NCBI GenBank assembly: GCA_016871175.1
Contig: VFZL01000008.1
Location: 1-64,000 of the forward strand
Length of the DNA: 64,000 nt
Direction: 5' to 3'
From: Acidimicrobiia bacterium
GTDB lineage: Bacteria > Acidobacteriota > Vicinamibacteria > Vicinamibacterales > CAVVIG01
This document shows positions 1 to 9,662 of the stretch, one piece after another (positions within the stretch are counted from its first letter, which is position 1; each line of letters begins with the position of its first letter). Below the pieces are notes generated by a model, which saw only the letters and a list, made by a program, of their open reading frames with translations, searched no databases and was not told the origin of the DNA. The position numbers were made by a program, and so were the translations under genes.

Positions 1-87
1 CTTGCCACAGAGCTCCGTGACCGGGATGCCCGCATCGGCCTCCCGTAGAAACCCGACAATCTTCGCTTCGGTGAACCGCTTCTTCAT
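1..87 (-). CDS. IS3-family transposase OrfA, N-terminal fragment cut by window edge
   Basis: The 29 codons present begin MKKRFTEAKIVGFLREA and run into V(T)ELCGK, which matches the N-terminal helix-turn-helix of IS3/IS911 OrfA proteins (typical form K+RFTEEQI+..L+EAEAG..V.EL). In these elements OrfA binds the terminal repeats and is fused by programmed -1 frameshifting to OrfB, the DDE transposase. The reading frame is open to position 1, so the gene continues beyond the window. Start codon ATG is at 87. Confidence 0.85.
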   Translation of the reverse strand, partial: MKKRFTEAKIVGFLREADAGIPVTELCGK

Positions 88-153
88 TGCCCGACCCTTT
101 CGCTAGGCCGGACTCTAAACCGAAACGCTACTCAGAATGGGGGAGGGACGTCA
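1..153 (-). mobile_element. IS3-family insertion sequence, one end only (rest lies left of window)
   Basis: The leftmost bases read on the minus strand as the start of an IS3-type transposase OrfA, followed by a short leader outside it. The leader continues to about position 153, where the minus strand reads TGACGTCCCTCCCCC, a TG-starting end as expected for the terminal repeat of IS3 elements. Sequence typical of a chromosomal kinase gene starts immediately after, at 154. The outer boundary is inferred from where kinase homology resumes; the other end and the target duplication are not visible. Confidence 0.7.
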
Positions 154-1858
154 GGACCACCCGAACATCGCGCGCATTCTCGACGGCGGAAATACAGACG
201 ATGGCCGGCCGTACTACGTCATGGAGTACATCGACAGCAAGCCGCTCCGTGACTACTGCACCCGAATCGACGCCGATGTTCCGACACGTCTCAAGCTGAT
301 TCTCGAGGTGTGCGATGCCCTCGAGCACATGCACGCCCAGGGCGTCGTGCATCGAGACATCAAGCCGGGCAACATCCTCGTGACGGCCGAGGGGCGCGTC
401 AAGCTGCTCGACTTCGGCATCGCACGCACAGCCGCGACTGTGCTGGCCGGTCGCGAACCCCAGACGATCGTCGCTACACTGGGATATGCGAGCCCGGAGC
501 AGATGGCGGGTGAAGACGCGGGGCGCGCATCGGATATCTACTCGTTGGGTGTCGTGCTCTACGAGCTGCTGACAGGCCGGCTGCCGTTCGTCGACGCCGA
601 GGGCCGCCCGAGCCTTGGGGCGCAGATTGCCGCCGAAGCACCGAAGCCACCGAGCCAGGTCGTGCTGGGCGATGGCTCCAAGAAGACGACACGGCTCAAG
701 AGCATTCGGCCTGATCTTGACCGTGTCGTGCAGAAGGTTCTCCAGCGTGAGCCGTTGCGCCGATACAAGACCGTCGCGCAGCTGGCCGACGACATTCGGC
801 GGTACCTCGCAGGGCGGCCAATCGGCGTCTCGGAGAGCTCGTGGCACGCCTTCCGCCTCTGGGTGTCGCGCAATCCCATCCCCGTGGCGCTCGCCGCCCT
901 CCTCGTCCTCTCGGCTGGCGCCGGCACGTGGCTCGTGGTCGGTAACCGGATGGAGCGGATCCGCCTCGAGGCCAAAGAAGGCGAAATCGAGCGGCTGGTC
1001 GCCCTGCTCAACCAGCGCGTGGACCGGTGGCGCGAAGGCGACCGCACGGTGCCCCAGGATGAGCGCGTCCAAGACGTGAAAACGGCCAGCGAGGTCGTCG
1101 CCTCTCCGGACTTGGCCGAGCTGTCGGCTCGGTCGTCAGACCCGCCCCGTCTGAAGAGGCTGATCGAGGGACTACGGCGCTTCCTGGACCGAGCCGAAGA
1201 AATGTCTACAGACGAGCCGTCACTAAGAAAGGAAATTGCGCTCGTCTACCGTCAGGTGGGTGACTTCGTGGCGGACTCCACCAAGCCGCTCGTCGCCGAT
1301 CGCGTCCAGGCGACGCAGTCGTACAGGCGGGCGGCCACCGTGGCGGCCAGCGTCAGGGCGGCCGAGCCGGAGTGGGCAGGGGAGCAGATCGCGGCGTTGG
1401 GCCAGCGGTTGAGTGGGTTCGGAGAGGCGTTGCCGGACGACATCGCGCGCGGGCCTGAGCCGCCGGTCGCGACCCAAGCGCCTGTCGCGCCGGTGGAAGC
1501 CTCGCGTCGTGCGACGAGGCCACCTCCGAAAGACCCAACCCTGCCTCCACCCCCACCACCGGTCGCCCCGGCACGCTCGGAGGTGGACCCGCAGCGTTAC
1601 GCGGAGTTGCGCGACCGGCTGCGTGGGACGTCGGCTACAGCCGGTCGCACTCGAAAGAACCTCGAGGACTTGGCCAAGAGGCTGGCCGCGCAGGGTCAGA
1701 CCTTGCGGGGCGACCTCAGCGCTGGAATGAGCCAGGTCGAGGGACTGATCGATCAGGCGAGCAAGTCGCTGGAATCGGGAGATTTGGACGCCGTTGACGA
1801 GTTGCTGAGCCGCCTCAACTATGAGCTGGGACGCCTCGGGAGGGCGGTGGGAAGTTGA
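137..1858 (+). pseudogene. Ser/Thr protein kinase (PknB-type), N-lobe lost to IS insertion
   Basis: The open frame holds the C-lobe of a Hanks-type kinase: HRDIKPGN with catalytic Asp74 and Asn79, the DFG motif at 92-94 and SPEQ at 119-122. It continues through a membrane helix near residues 246-268 and a roughly 300-residue extracytoplasmic region rich in charged, coiled-coil-like and proline segments. The glycine loop and the VAIK lysine that bind ATP are absent. Homology starts abruptly at DHPNIARILDGG (base 155), directly after the inferred IS end at 153, and the ATG at 137 lies inside the IS terminus. An in-frame TAA at 116 closes the upstream side. The remaining protein should be unable to phosphorylate. 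No TPR region typical of many acidobacterial kinases was recognised after the membrane helix. Confidence 0.85.
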
Positions 1859-2120
1859 AGTGCCCAGGCGTGGACCTGAATAGATCTAGCCGCGAGTGAC
1901 GCTTTATGTGCTGAGGGTTGACTTGGAGGGTGTGCGATGAAGACGGAGACACGGGCTCGACACAAGAATTCGCGGACAAGGTTCGTCACCATAGTCGTAG
2001 CTGGGTCTTCGAGCGGGTCGGCGCGGCGCCAGTCTCGAGGTCATCGTCTCGAGGTTCACAGACTGCGCCGGCCAGACTGGCCGCGACGCGCGGAGTGTGA
2101 TCCATACGGCGCGTCGGCGG

Positions 2121-2909
2121 TCAATGCGTCATCCCGTAGATCAAGTAGTTCACGCCCAGTTTGTACGCTTCGTTGGTGTCGTCGAACGGGCGGAAGCCCC
2201 GGCCCGACCATTCCCAGTACTGGGAGATGTCGGTGTTGTAGTTGATGATGATCTGGAGCCGCTTCGTTCGATCGTTGTCTTCGTACACGCCGCGAAACAC
2301 CGGCTTGCCGTAATTGTAGGCCTGCGGGAAGTTGTCGAGCGTCGTGATGTCGAAGAACGAATGGAAGATCGGATCCTCTGAATCCATCTCATAGATTCGG
2401 ACGCCAGGCAGCAAGCGCTTGAGGTTCTCCTCGAATGGTTCCCAGCCGGCGCCGGGGATCCCGCGCCATCCCGTGGGCTTGAAGTCGTCGACGATGAGGA
2501 ACCCGCCTTTTCCCAGGAAGGCGCGAAGCCCCGCCATCTCTGGCTCGCTCATCGTCCACCAACCGACTTCGATGATGTACGCGACCGGATACCTGAAGAG
2601 CTCCGGATCGTCGAGCGTCACGACGTTCGAGTTGTCTGGGTGCAGATCGAGAAGGCTCAAATCCTTCATGATCCGCATCAGGTTCTGCTCGGCGAGCGGA
2701 TACCCGTGCACCCACGACGGCATGCCGCCCGCCCAGTGGCCCCCAGGCGCCGGGGTGTAGCGCACGCGTGCGAAGGTGAACCGACCGTCGTAGGCGATAT
2801 TCTTCACCGAAGGATCCCACCCGTAGAAGAATCGCCGCCGTTGCGCGCTGGCGGTGATTGCCAGCCCCACGGCGAGGACGACGACAACCAGAACAACCGG
2901 ACGCCGCAC
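2121..2909 (-). CDS. DUF4159 domain protein, exported
   Basis: About 262 residues. From a GTG at 2909 the protein starts VRRPVVLVVVVLAVG and ends a Sec-type signal at ITASAQ. The mature part contains the DUF4159 pattern: FTFARVRYTP near the start, a YPVAYIIEVGWW segment, and GGFLIVDDF, where a flexible glutamine-amidotransferase-like fold is expected. The frame stays open upstream to 3173 but that extension is low-complexity and resembles no family, so I chose the GTG, which has AGGAAG about 12 bases before it. DUF4159 proteins in acidobacteria often sit near MoxR/DUF58 genes; here a DUF58 remnant lies 7 kb away. Biochemical role unknown. Confidence 0.8.
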   Translation of the reverse strand: MRRPVVLVVVVLAVGLAITASAQRRRFFYGWDPSVKNIAYDGRFTFARVRYTPAPGGHWAGGMPSWVHGYPLAEQNLMRIMKDLSLLDLHPDNSNVVTLDDPELFRYPVAYIIEVGWWTMSEPEMAGLRAFLGKGGFLIVDDFKPTGWRGIPGAGWEPFEENLKRLLPGVRIYEMDSEDPIFHSFFDITTLDNFPQAYNYGKPVFRGVYEDNDRTKRLQIIINYNTDISQYWEWSGRGFRPFDDTNEAYKLGVNYLIYGMTH

Positions 2910-3220
2910 ACGTGAATCGTCCGCTTCCTGGATGGGAAGGTCAAGCGCACGCGGCAACAGCGACGCTTCCGTCCGCCCATGGCGCCCATGCTCCCCCAGA
3001 TTGGTTGGGGGCGGACCATGTTCCCGGTGCTGTCTGCCGACCTCTCGCTGGCCCGGCGACTGGAGCGCACCGAAGCCGACGGGTGCCGCCGATACATCGA
3101 GGCGCGTGCCCGCGTGCAGCCCGAGGTCGGTGCGTCTTGGATAGCGAGTGGCCCGTCGCAGGTCGCCCGTCACAGCTCGGGCGAGCGTGGGACGCGTCTA
3201 CGCGTGACACGAACCGAGTG
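2910..3220. other. intergenic stretch, no gene recognised
   Basis: About 310 bases between the DUF4159 gene and the next gene on the same strand. Several short frames are open in both directions because of high GC, but none shows a signal peptide, a family motif or a good ribosome site. I see no terminator-like hairpin or repeat. Confidence 0.5.
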
Positions 3221-3745
3221 TCACCGCCGCATCGTGAACCCGGTAAGGATGCTGACGCGCGTGCCGGACCTCGATGGCACGACGGCGAAGTTCATCGGCA
3301 CGTTCAGCGCGCCCGTCTTGAATGTCACACCCGCGGCCAGCGTGAGGCCCAGACCGGCCGGTGTCACGTTGGGTCCGATGCCGAATTCGGCTCCCTCGCG
3401 CGTTCGGAGCCCCACCAGCCAGTTGAGGCTCGGAATCGGCGTGCCCTGATCGAGGCCGCCTATCAGAGCCACCCATTCCGTCATCGCCGTGACGCCGCTG
3501 TCCTTCGTGAAGAACTGGCGTTCGAACTGCCATCCAAACTGTGAAATCATCGGCTCGACGGCCAAATTCTTCTGCAGCAGCTTCGCGCGAACGCCCTCGC
3601 TCAGCATGGTGAAACCGAAGCGCGGGCCGTCGAGGCTGATCGTCCGGACGGGAGGAGGCGCCTCCGTCCCGGATTGAGCGAACAGCGGCGTGGCCAGAAA
3701 CGAGGATAAGACACCGATCACGGCAGACAGTGCGATACGCGTCAT
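3221..3745 (-). CDS. secreted protein of unknown family, 174 residues
   Basis: The start ATG at 3745 is preceded by GGAGGT with six bases between, better than the TTG six bases further out. Residues 1-24 form a Sec signal (MTRIALSAVIGVLSSFLA, then TPLFAQ). The mature chain has alternating hydrophobic residues and many glycines (GLRTREGAEFGIGPNVTPAG, LTLAAGVTFKTGAL) and ends with FTMRR, which suggests a beta-rich periplasmic or outer-membrane protein. No conserved domain was recognised. It stands alone on the minus strand, 148 bases after the start of the regulator-coding region that ends at 3894. Confidence 0.75.
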   Translation of the reverse strand: MTRIALSAVIGVLSSFLATPLFAQSGTEAPPPVRTISLDGPRFGFTMLSEGVRAKLLQKNLAVEPMISQFGWQFERQFFTKDSGVTAMTEWVALIGGLDQGTPIPSLNWLVGLRTREGAEFGIGPNVTPAGLGLTLAAGVTFKTGALNVPMNFAVVPSRSGTRVSILTGFTMRR

Positions 3746-3893
3746 GCGCAACCTCCGATGACGACGGTATCGCTCGACGAATGAGGAGTCCTGATGGGCT
3801 CGCTGACAAGCACTGAAATGGTCTGGTAGGCCGGCACCGGCAGGTCGGCGGATACCTCGGCAGGCAGGCGGCGCCCAGCCCCGGCGAACCCCG

Positions 3894-5342
3894 TTACGCG
3901 GCGCGCGTGGCGAGACGCGTCAGCGCGGCGGCCCACGCGTCTGGCTGGGCATGCACGTGCAGGAGCGGTTCGACCGGGAGCAGCCACCCCGCTTGACCGG
4001 GGGGCGACGCGTCCAACGCCTGTTCGATGATCGCGGCCGCCTGACCCACGGCTCCGGAATCCATCAGCACGAGGGCGACGTCTACGGGCGAGCCCGTCCT
4101 GGCGTGCTCGGCGAGCCCAGGCAGCGCTTCGGCGGGCGCGCTCGATAGACCCGTAGGCGCTGCGCGCGCACGAGCGAGGCCGACCTGCGCGAACACGTGG
4201 CCCGGCGTGCGCGCGAGCGCTCGTTCGAACGCGGCCCCGGCATCCGACGGCCGACGCCGACGCAGATGCAGCGCGCCGATCGCGTACTCGACGTTGGCGC
4301 AGCACTCGCGCTCGTACAGGAGGCCCAGCCCTTCGGCCGCGAGCTCTCGTTCGAACTCGCGCATCGCCGTCTCGTCGTCGTCTCGCGCGAGGGCGAGGAG
4401 GCCCGACAGCCAGTGGAGCGCGACGGCGCCGAACCGCCCGGGCGTTTCTGACTGCCGGGCCTGAGCGGCGAGGCCCGTCCGGAGTTCTCGTTCCGCCTCC
4501 CCGAGCGCGTGCCGCGCCACGTGGACCGTCGCAGCCAGCCAGTGGGCCATCGGGAAGTCGGGCAGCAGTGCCAACGTTCGACTCGACGCCCGCAGCCGCT
4601 CCTTACCCCAACTGCCGTAGGACAGTCGGAGGCGATGACGCCAGTTGTCCGGTTCCAGCACGACAGCACGGCGGAGCGCGGCTCTTCCTTCCGCGTCGTG
4701 TCCGGTCCTGGCGAGCACGAACCCCAGCGTGGCCCACGCTTCACCGTACTCGGGATCCAGACGGCAGGCCTCTCGGGCGTGCTCGGCGGCCCGCACCAGT
4801 GCGTCGCGGTCGGGAGTGATATCCGCCCGCGTCATCTCGAACCGAAAGAGGCACGCGTTGGCGAGTCCGACGTGCGCGGCGGCCTGGTCAGGCGCGACCG
4901 CTAACACACGTTCGAACACTTCGTGCGCGTGCTGAATCTGCGTGCCCTGGGGCGTTTCCAGCGCGGCTCGCCCCTCAATCCACGCCCGATGCGGGGCCAG
5001 CAACGCGTCGAGGGCTTCGTCGGTTTCGCGTCGCTCGGTGCGCGTGACCTCAGCGATGAAGCGATACCCGCGACGCGGCAGCGTTTCGATGCAAGACGAG
5101 CCAATCAGCCGCCGCAACGCGGAGATGACCTGCTCCACGCTGTTGTTGGTGACCGCCACGTCGTCCCAGGCGGCGGCGATGAGCTGATCCTTCGTGAGGA
5201 TTCGACCTGCCTGGGAGACCAGCGCATTCAGCAGATCGAAGTGCCGCGAGCCGATGGCCACCGGCTCGCCATCGCGGAACAGTTGCTTGCGCTTCGGATC
5301 GAGTTCCCACGCGACGAATGCGAATCCTGGCCGTGTCGCCAC
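3894..5342 (-). CDS. winged-helix (OmpR/CadC-type) regulator with TPR C-terminus
   Basis: 482 residues. Residues about 8-105 form a Trans_reg_C winged helix: the beta start FVAWELDP, then FDLLNALVSQAGRILTKDQL, and the recognition-helix/wing region ending LPRRGYRFIAEV, as in CadC and ToxR-like regulators. No receiver domain precedes it and no clear membrane helix follows. The rest, about 115-470, is a run of TPR-like helical pairs (for example AWATLGFVLARTGHDAEGRA). Such proteins are common in acidobacteria, where the TPR part is thought to sense or bind partners. The start is GTG at 5342; no strong ribosome site was seen. Target genes are unknown; it reads toward the small secreted gene. Confidence 0.85.
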   Translation of the reverse strand: MATRPGFAFVAWELDPKRKQLFRDGEPVAIGSRHFDLLNALVSQAGRILTKDQLIAAAWDDVAVTNNSVEQVISALRRLIGSSCIETLPRRGYRFIAEVTRTERRETDEALDALLAPHRAWIEGRAALETPQGTQIQHAHEVFERVLAVAPDQAAAHVGLANACLFRFEMTRADITPDRDALVRAAEHAREACRLDPEYGEAWATLGFVLARTGHDAEGRAALRRAVVLEPDNWRHRLRLSYGSWGKERLRASSRTLALLPDFPMAHWLAATVHVARHALGEAERELRTGLAAQARQSETPGRFGAVALHWLSGLLALARDDDETAMREFERELAAEGLGLLYERECCANVEYAIGALHLRRRRPSDAGAAFERALARTPGHVFAQVGLARARAAPTGLSSAPAEALPGLAEHARTGSPVDVALVLMDSGAVGQAAAIIEQALDASPPGQAGWLLPVEPLLHVHAQPDAWAAALTRLATRAA

Positions 5343-5365
5343 AAGGGGTGATTATCCAACGAGGC

Positions 5366-6631
5366 TTAGCGGACGATACGCAAGTTCTCGGGGGGACGTG
5401 GAGCAGCGACGCCGACGACTTTCAGAATAGCGCCTCGGCTGTAGGACACGAGGAACAGTTCACCGTCTGCGTCGAGTCCGAACGAGCTGATGTTGCCGAG
5501 GGGTTGTGCCGCGCCAAGGGTGCCAGTGTGCTCCTGCAGATCCTGCGCCTGGGCTGCGCCTGCGCCGGCCACGACCGCGAAGGACCAGACCCGTCCGCGG
5601 ATGAAGTCCGCGAAGAAGTAGCGGCCACGAAAACGCGACGGCAGCCCATTCCCACGATACACGTATCCGCCGGTCACCGACTGCCCGATCGTGCGGGCGT
5701 ATTCGTGGATGGGATCGATGAGCGGCGTGGAGGCCGGAGAACGCGACGTGACGTTGTCGTGCGCGCCCTCCCGATTGCGCCACCCGTAGTTCCGTCCGCC
5801 GGCGCCCGCTGGCTCGTAGTCGATCTATTCCCACGCACCCTGGCCGACGTCGCCGATGAAGAGCGCGCCCGTGCCACCGCGCGCCGGGTCGTCGAAGCTG
5901 TATCTCCAAGGGTTTCGTAGACCGAACGCCCAGATCTCGGGGCGCGTACCCGCGGGTCCGCCAGACAGAAAGGGGTTCGACGCGGGAACCGTGTAGCCTA
6001 CCGGATGCTGATCTGGAACGTTGACGTCAACCCGCAACATCTTGCCAAGTAGCGTGCCCGGCGTCTGGGCTCTGTGGTCTGGATCGTTGCCCGAGCCGCC
6101 GTCACCGAGGCCGATGTACAGGTAGCCATCGGACCCGAATGCCAGGTCCCCGCCGTTGTGATTGGAAAACGGTTGATCAATCTGCGGGGGATTTCCCGCG
6201 CCGTTCCACCGCAGGTCGAACCTCGAGTTGGGATCAGCGACCAACGGATCGGCGGAGCGGCGAAAGCGCGCGACGATCGTGTGGCCCTGGGGATTGGTGA
6301 AGTTCACGAAGAAGCGGCCGCTCGACGGGTAGTCGGGCGCCAACGCCATACCGAGCAGGCCGCGCTCGCCACCAGCGGCGATGACGCCGCTCAAGTTCAG
6401 GCAATCGGTGCCGAGCACAGCACCATCGCGAACGACGCGAATCCGCCCACCCTGTTCGACGACGAACTGGACGGATCGACTGGTGGAGTCCTGCACCACG
6501 GCGACCGGGGAGGTGAAACCGGCCGCGTGCACCACCGTGTTGATTTCAGCCGGTGTCTGGCCGATGAGTATCAGTGTCGTGACGCACAGCCCAAGGGTCA
6601 GCGCGCCCAAGATCGCGACACGTCTCGGCAT
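5366..6631 (-). pseudogene. PQQ-type glucose/sorbosone dehydrogenase-like protein interrupted by an in-frame TAG
   Basis: The frame encodes a Sec signal (residues about 1-26) and a six-bladed propeller of the soluble aldose sugar dehydrogenase (Asd/YliI, GSDH) family. It contains GGERGLLGMALAPDY, a NHNGGDLAFGSDGYLYIGLGDGG stretch and FGLRNPWRYSFD. Codon 269 (bases 5825-5827) is TAG where the family has Glu (GQGAWE[E]IDYEPAG). After it the same frame continues with correct family sequence (GGRNYGWRNREG, GGYVYRG, FADFIRGRVWSF) to TAA at 5366. Thus one substitution, GAG to TAG, splits an otherwise intact gene of about 420 codons. It is either a recent pseudogene or a base error. TAG is a normal stop elsewhere in the window, so recoding is unlikely. 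Confidence 0.85.
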
Positions 6632-6861
6632 GAGTGTTCCTCTCGTGAAACCAGTGGGGCGCCACGGTGTCGTGAGATGGATTCTCCACGACGATGAGTG
6701 GATGGCGGGGAGGCCAACCTTATCTTGCCACGACGCGGCGACGGGTGGGCACGAGCAATCGCGGGTCAGGAGGCCTCGCCCTCGAGCGACCTCATCAAAT
6801 GGCGATGAACGACCGGGGACGACCGACTGCGACGAGCGACCGCGGACCCAACCTCCGATCG

Positions 6862-7854
6862 TTAACGACTGACGGTCACGGTCACGTCCTCAGACGTGAA
6901 GAGACTACTGTCACTCGCGATGCCGCGCAGCACGTAAGTGCCCGGCTCCGAGAAGGTGACGGTGGCGGTCCAGCGGCCATCCGGCGGCGGCTCGGGAACG
7001 GCGTACGGCGGTGACCAGGGCGAGTTGGCGTAGGCGCGCGTGTCCATCCAGGTCTTCATCTGATCCGGCGTGAAGCTCACAGCGGACGCCTTCCCTCGGT
7101 AGACGCTCCACGAGAATCGCAGGCCGGGTCCACTAGAGGACACGGTCGAAACCGGCGGGGTGTAGACCGCGGCGGCGCTGTTGGGCGGGGCTGCCGGGGT
7201 GCTTCGTCGAGACGCCGCAGCTGCTGGGACGTCCTTGAGGGCGACTTTCAGCCCCGGCTGCGGTTTGCCGTCGCGACGCGCGGGAATGCCGTCGGGATCA
7301 CCGGCGACAACGGACAGCGACAACGGGTGATTCACCTTGGCCTGTCGCGCTTTCTCGCCCTCGACTTTCAGCTCCGGGGCGAGGTTCGTGCGTAGCGCGT
7401 CCGCCAGGTTGCCGTTGTCACCGCCAACTTCCGTCGAGATGACCTGCGGGTCGATCTCGTAGTCGGTCTTGAGCGAGGCGTAGGCCTTGCGCGTGTGGCC
7501 GTTCGCCGTCAGCGTCCAGACCAGCTCCTTCTTCCCGAATTCTGCCGGCACTTGCACGGTGAAGAGGAACGGATTCCGACGCGGATAGAAGTGCGTTGGC
7601 TGACCGAGATCGGGATTGGGACCATCGAAGCTGTTGTGGGGCCCGATCGGAATATCGAGCTCTTCCAGCCAGTTCGAGTTCATGTAGCCGAAGTACAGGG
7701 TGAACGAGCCGTCTGCGTTCTTCATCCACCCTTCGTACGCCGGCTCGAGCGGCTGGCCCGAGGAGTACGAGAAGCGCGTCTGCGCCTGTGCCATGACGGC
7801 AGCGCACGCGATCACCAAAGCAGCGACGATCAGGCGAGTCGAGCGCGCGCCCAT
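6862..7854 (-). CDS. secreted protein of unknown function, downstream partner of a cytochrome c
   Basis: 330 residues with a clear Sec signal (MGARSTRLIVAALVIACAAV, cleavage after AQA). The mature N-terminus reads FSYSSGQPLEPAYEGW and SFTLYFGYMNSNW, and the C-terminus has an Ig/PKD-like ending (TATVTFSEPGTYVLRGIASD). The overall look is of a beta-sandwich periplasmic protein; I do not recognise a named domain. It lies 21 bases after the stop of the haem protein at 7876-9294 on the same strand, so the two are probably one operon. Confidence 0.75.
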   Translation of the reverse strand: MGARSTRLIVAALVIACAAVMAQAQTRFSYSSGQPLEPAYEGWMKNADGSFTLYFGYMNSNWLEELDIPIGPHNSFDGPNPDLGQPTHFYPRRNPFLFTVQVPAEFGKKELVWTLTANGHTRKAYASLKTDYEIDPQVISTEVGGDNGNLADALRTNLAPELKVEGEKARQAKVNHPLSLSVVAGDPDGIPARRDGKPQPGLKVALKDVPAAAASRRSTPAAPPNSAAAVYTPPVSTVSSSGPGLRFSWSVYRGKASAVSFTPDQMKTWMDTRAYANSPWSPPYAVPEPPPDGRWTATVTFSEPGTYVLRGIASDSSLFTSEDVTVTVSR

Positions 7855-7875
7855 TCCGCCCAGCCTACGATAACG

Positions 7876-9294
7876 TCATTCCTGTCCGCCGCCTTGCTGC
7901 TGCGTCGTGCGCGTCGCGTCGGGCACCACGGGCGGAGCCCAGCAGAGAGGGCAGCCGATGTCGTAGTCGTTGCGGCTCTTCATCTTGGCGCGCCGGCTTG
8001 CCATCTCGGCCTGAAACTGCTCCTCGGTCAACGACACAGAATAGCCCAGGTCGATGAACATGTTCGCCACGGACCGGCGTCCTCCGCCAGCCCAGTTGCG
8101 TGGATCGGCTGGGTTCTTGTTGGCCGGCGTCGTGTCGAGCCACCCAATCAAGTGAAGGATGGTGCTCTTCGGCAGAAGCGGCGCCGCATCGTCTTGATAG
8201 ATGTACTGCTTGACCCAGTTGTGGTCGTAGCCGGCACAGCTCAGCTGCTGGACGTTCATGCCCCAGATTGCTTCCAGGCACATGCGCACGCCAGGCGCGT
8301 GCAAGTGAGGCTCGAAGGCCAGGATCTTGGTGTGCTCCGAGAGCGTCGCGTACGCGTGGATCTCTTGTTCAGCCGTGTTTGGCTTGACGTCGAGGTCGGC
8401 CCCGTTTCCCAGACGAACGCTGGATGGCTTGTACAACGGCTGATAGCCCTTCGGGAAGAACCTGAAGCCGAATTCGAGGTGCGCACGAGTGTCTCGGCCG
8501 TTGGCGTGGATGTGCGACGCGTTGAAGTCGAGCACGGATTTGGCGGCGAGCAGGCGACCGGCTTCCTTGGCGAATTGATCAGGGTTGCGCCCGATCTCGT
8601 GGACGGGCCAGCTCGTGGTCCCCGATTGTCCCGGCACCCGGCTTTGATAGTTCATGTGGTGGAACACGTAACGGCCGCCGACGGTGTTCGCGCTCCGGTC
8701 GCGAGGAATGTCATTGGCTTCGCGAACCTCGATCGAGGCGACCCAGCGATCTTCGGTGAGGCCGGTGGGCACGACGCCTATCGACCCCCATTTGTCCGGC
8801 GTGGTGGCGGGGACGAAGATCTCTGGTGACTGCACGATCAGGTCCGGCGTGCCGAGCGTCCAGCCGTCCACTGAGGACGCGACGGTCTGGGCGGGTGGAA
8901 GGTCTGCCACATCACCGCGTGGCGCGCCACCATCGGCCCAGCGTGCGATCTTGCTGATCTCCTCGTTGGAGAGCGAGATGTCACTCTTGTATCGCTGGAT
9001 GCCGATGTTCTTCTCGATGAACCACGGTGGCATCACACCCGCTCGCGGTCCCATGCCCGTGCGCGCCTTGATCGCGCGCGCGTACGGCCGCGCTTCCTCG
9101 TAGGTCCTGAGCGACATCGGCGCGCCGCCGTCGGGGTTGTGGCACTGTTGACAACTCCGCTGCAGGATGGGGGCGATGTCGCGCGTGAAGGTCACCTCCG
9201 GCCCGGACGCTTGCGCGAGGGTTGTCGCCGGCAGCGCCAGCCCGGCCCAGGTGAGCAGTGAGGTGACAGCCGCTATTCTAGCCGTAAGACGCAT
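7876..9294 (-). CDS. exported c-type haem protein, possibly with a copper-monooxygenase-like C-terminal part
   Basis: The start ATG at 9294 has GGGAGG seven bases upstream; an ATG 27 bases further out lacks one. The signal peptide is MRLTARIAAVTSLLTWAGLA. One haem motif, CQQCH, follows within FTRDIAPILQRSCQQC, and GVMPPW lies near it, the usual distal part of a single-haem domain. The C-terminal half has histidine-rich segments (FHHMNYQSR, ASHIHANGRDT, EPHLHAPGVRM) resembling the type II copper ascorbate-dependent monooxygenase fold seen in similar acidobacterial proteins. That second assignment is tentative. The protein probably works in the periplasm together with the gene 21 bases downstream. 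Confidence 0.75.
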   Translation of the reverse strand: MRLTARIAAVTSLLTWAGLALPATTLAQASGPEVTFTRDIAPILQRSCQQCHNPDGGAPMSLRTYEEARPYARAIKARTGMGPRAGVMPPWFIEKNIGIQRYKSDISLSNEEISKIARWADGGAPRGDVADLPPAQTVASSVDGWTLGTPDLIVQSPEIFVPATTPDKWGSIGVVPTGLTEDRWVASIEVREANDIPRDRSANTVGGRYVFHHMNYQSRVPGQSGTTSWPVHEIGRNPDQFAKEAGRLLAAKSVLDFNASHIHANGRDTRAHLEFGFRFFPKGYQPLYKPSSVRLGNGADLDVKPNTAEQEIHAYATLSEHTKILAFEPHLHAPGVRMCLEAIWGMNVQQLSCAGYDHNWVKQYIYQDDAAPLLPKSTILHLIGWLDTTPANKNPADPRNWAGGGRRSVANMFIDLGYSVSLTEEQFQAEMASRRAKMKSRNDYDIGCPLCWAPPVVPDATRTTQQQGGGQE

Positions 9295-9662
9295 CCCTGG
9301 CCCTCCCGTGAGCATCTGCAACCGTACGCGATTCCCTTTAGACGGTCAACCACGTTGGTCAGAGTTGACCAGGTGCCGAGGCTTTCCCGAGCTCCTGAAC
9401 ATGACGCACGACCTCGTGAGCGACAACTGGGCCGCGGTGATGGCCAGTGACCAACGACCAACTTGGCATACTCCGCGCCAGGGGACGGCGACATGGCGCG
9501 AGCGGATGCGACGCGACGTCGGCTCGATTGGATCGGGCAGATCGGGGTGCTGATGGCGCCCGGGCTCTTGTTCGGAAGGCGGCAGGCCTTCCTGACCGCG
9601 CAACAGGCTCAGAGCACGTTCTGTGGGTGGCGAAGTGCGCGGCGGCTGAGACGCAACGAGAG
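9295..9662. other. intergenic stretch with short direct repeats, no gene recognised
   Basis: About 370 bases between the haem protein start and the DUF58 stop. A plus-strand frame (9463-9696) and a minus-strand frame (9346-9603) are open but match nothing I know. Around 9440-9465 there is a short repeat (GTGACCAACGACCAACTTGG) like the GAC-rich tracts seen near other gene borders in the window. It may be the site of a lost gene. Confidence 0.4.

Noticed and set aside
1918-2245. Short plus-strand frames after the kinase, one preceded by GGAGGG
   Set aside because: The predicted peptides are arginine/serine-rich, match no family and overlap the end of the DUF4159 gene.
7495-8829. 444-codon plus-strand frame over the haem-protein operon
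   Set aside because: Composition and absence of motifs indicate a shadow of the two minus-strand genes.
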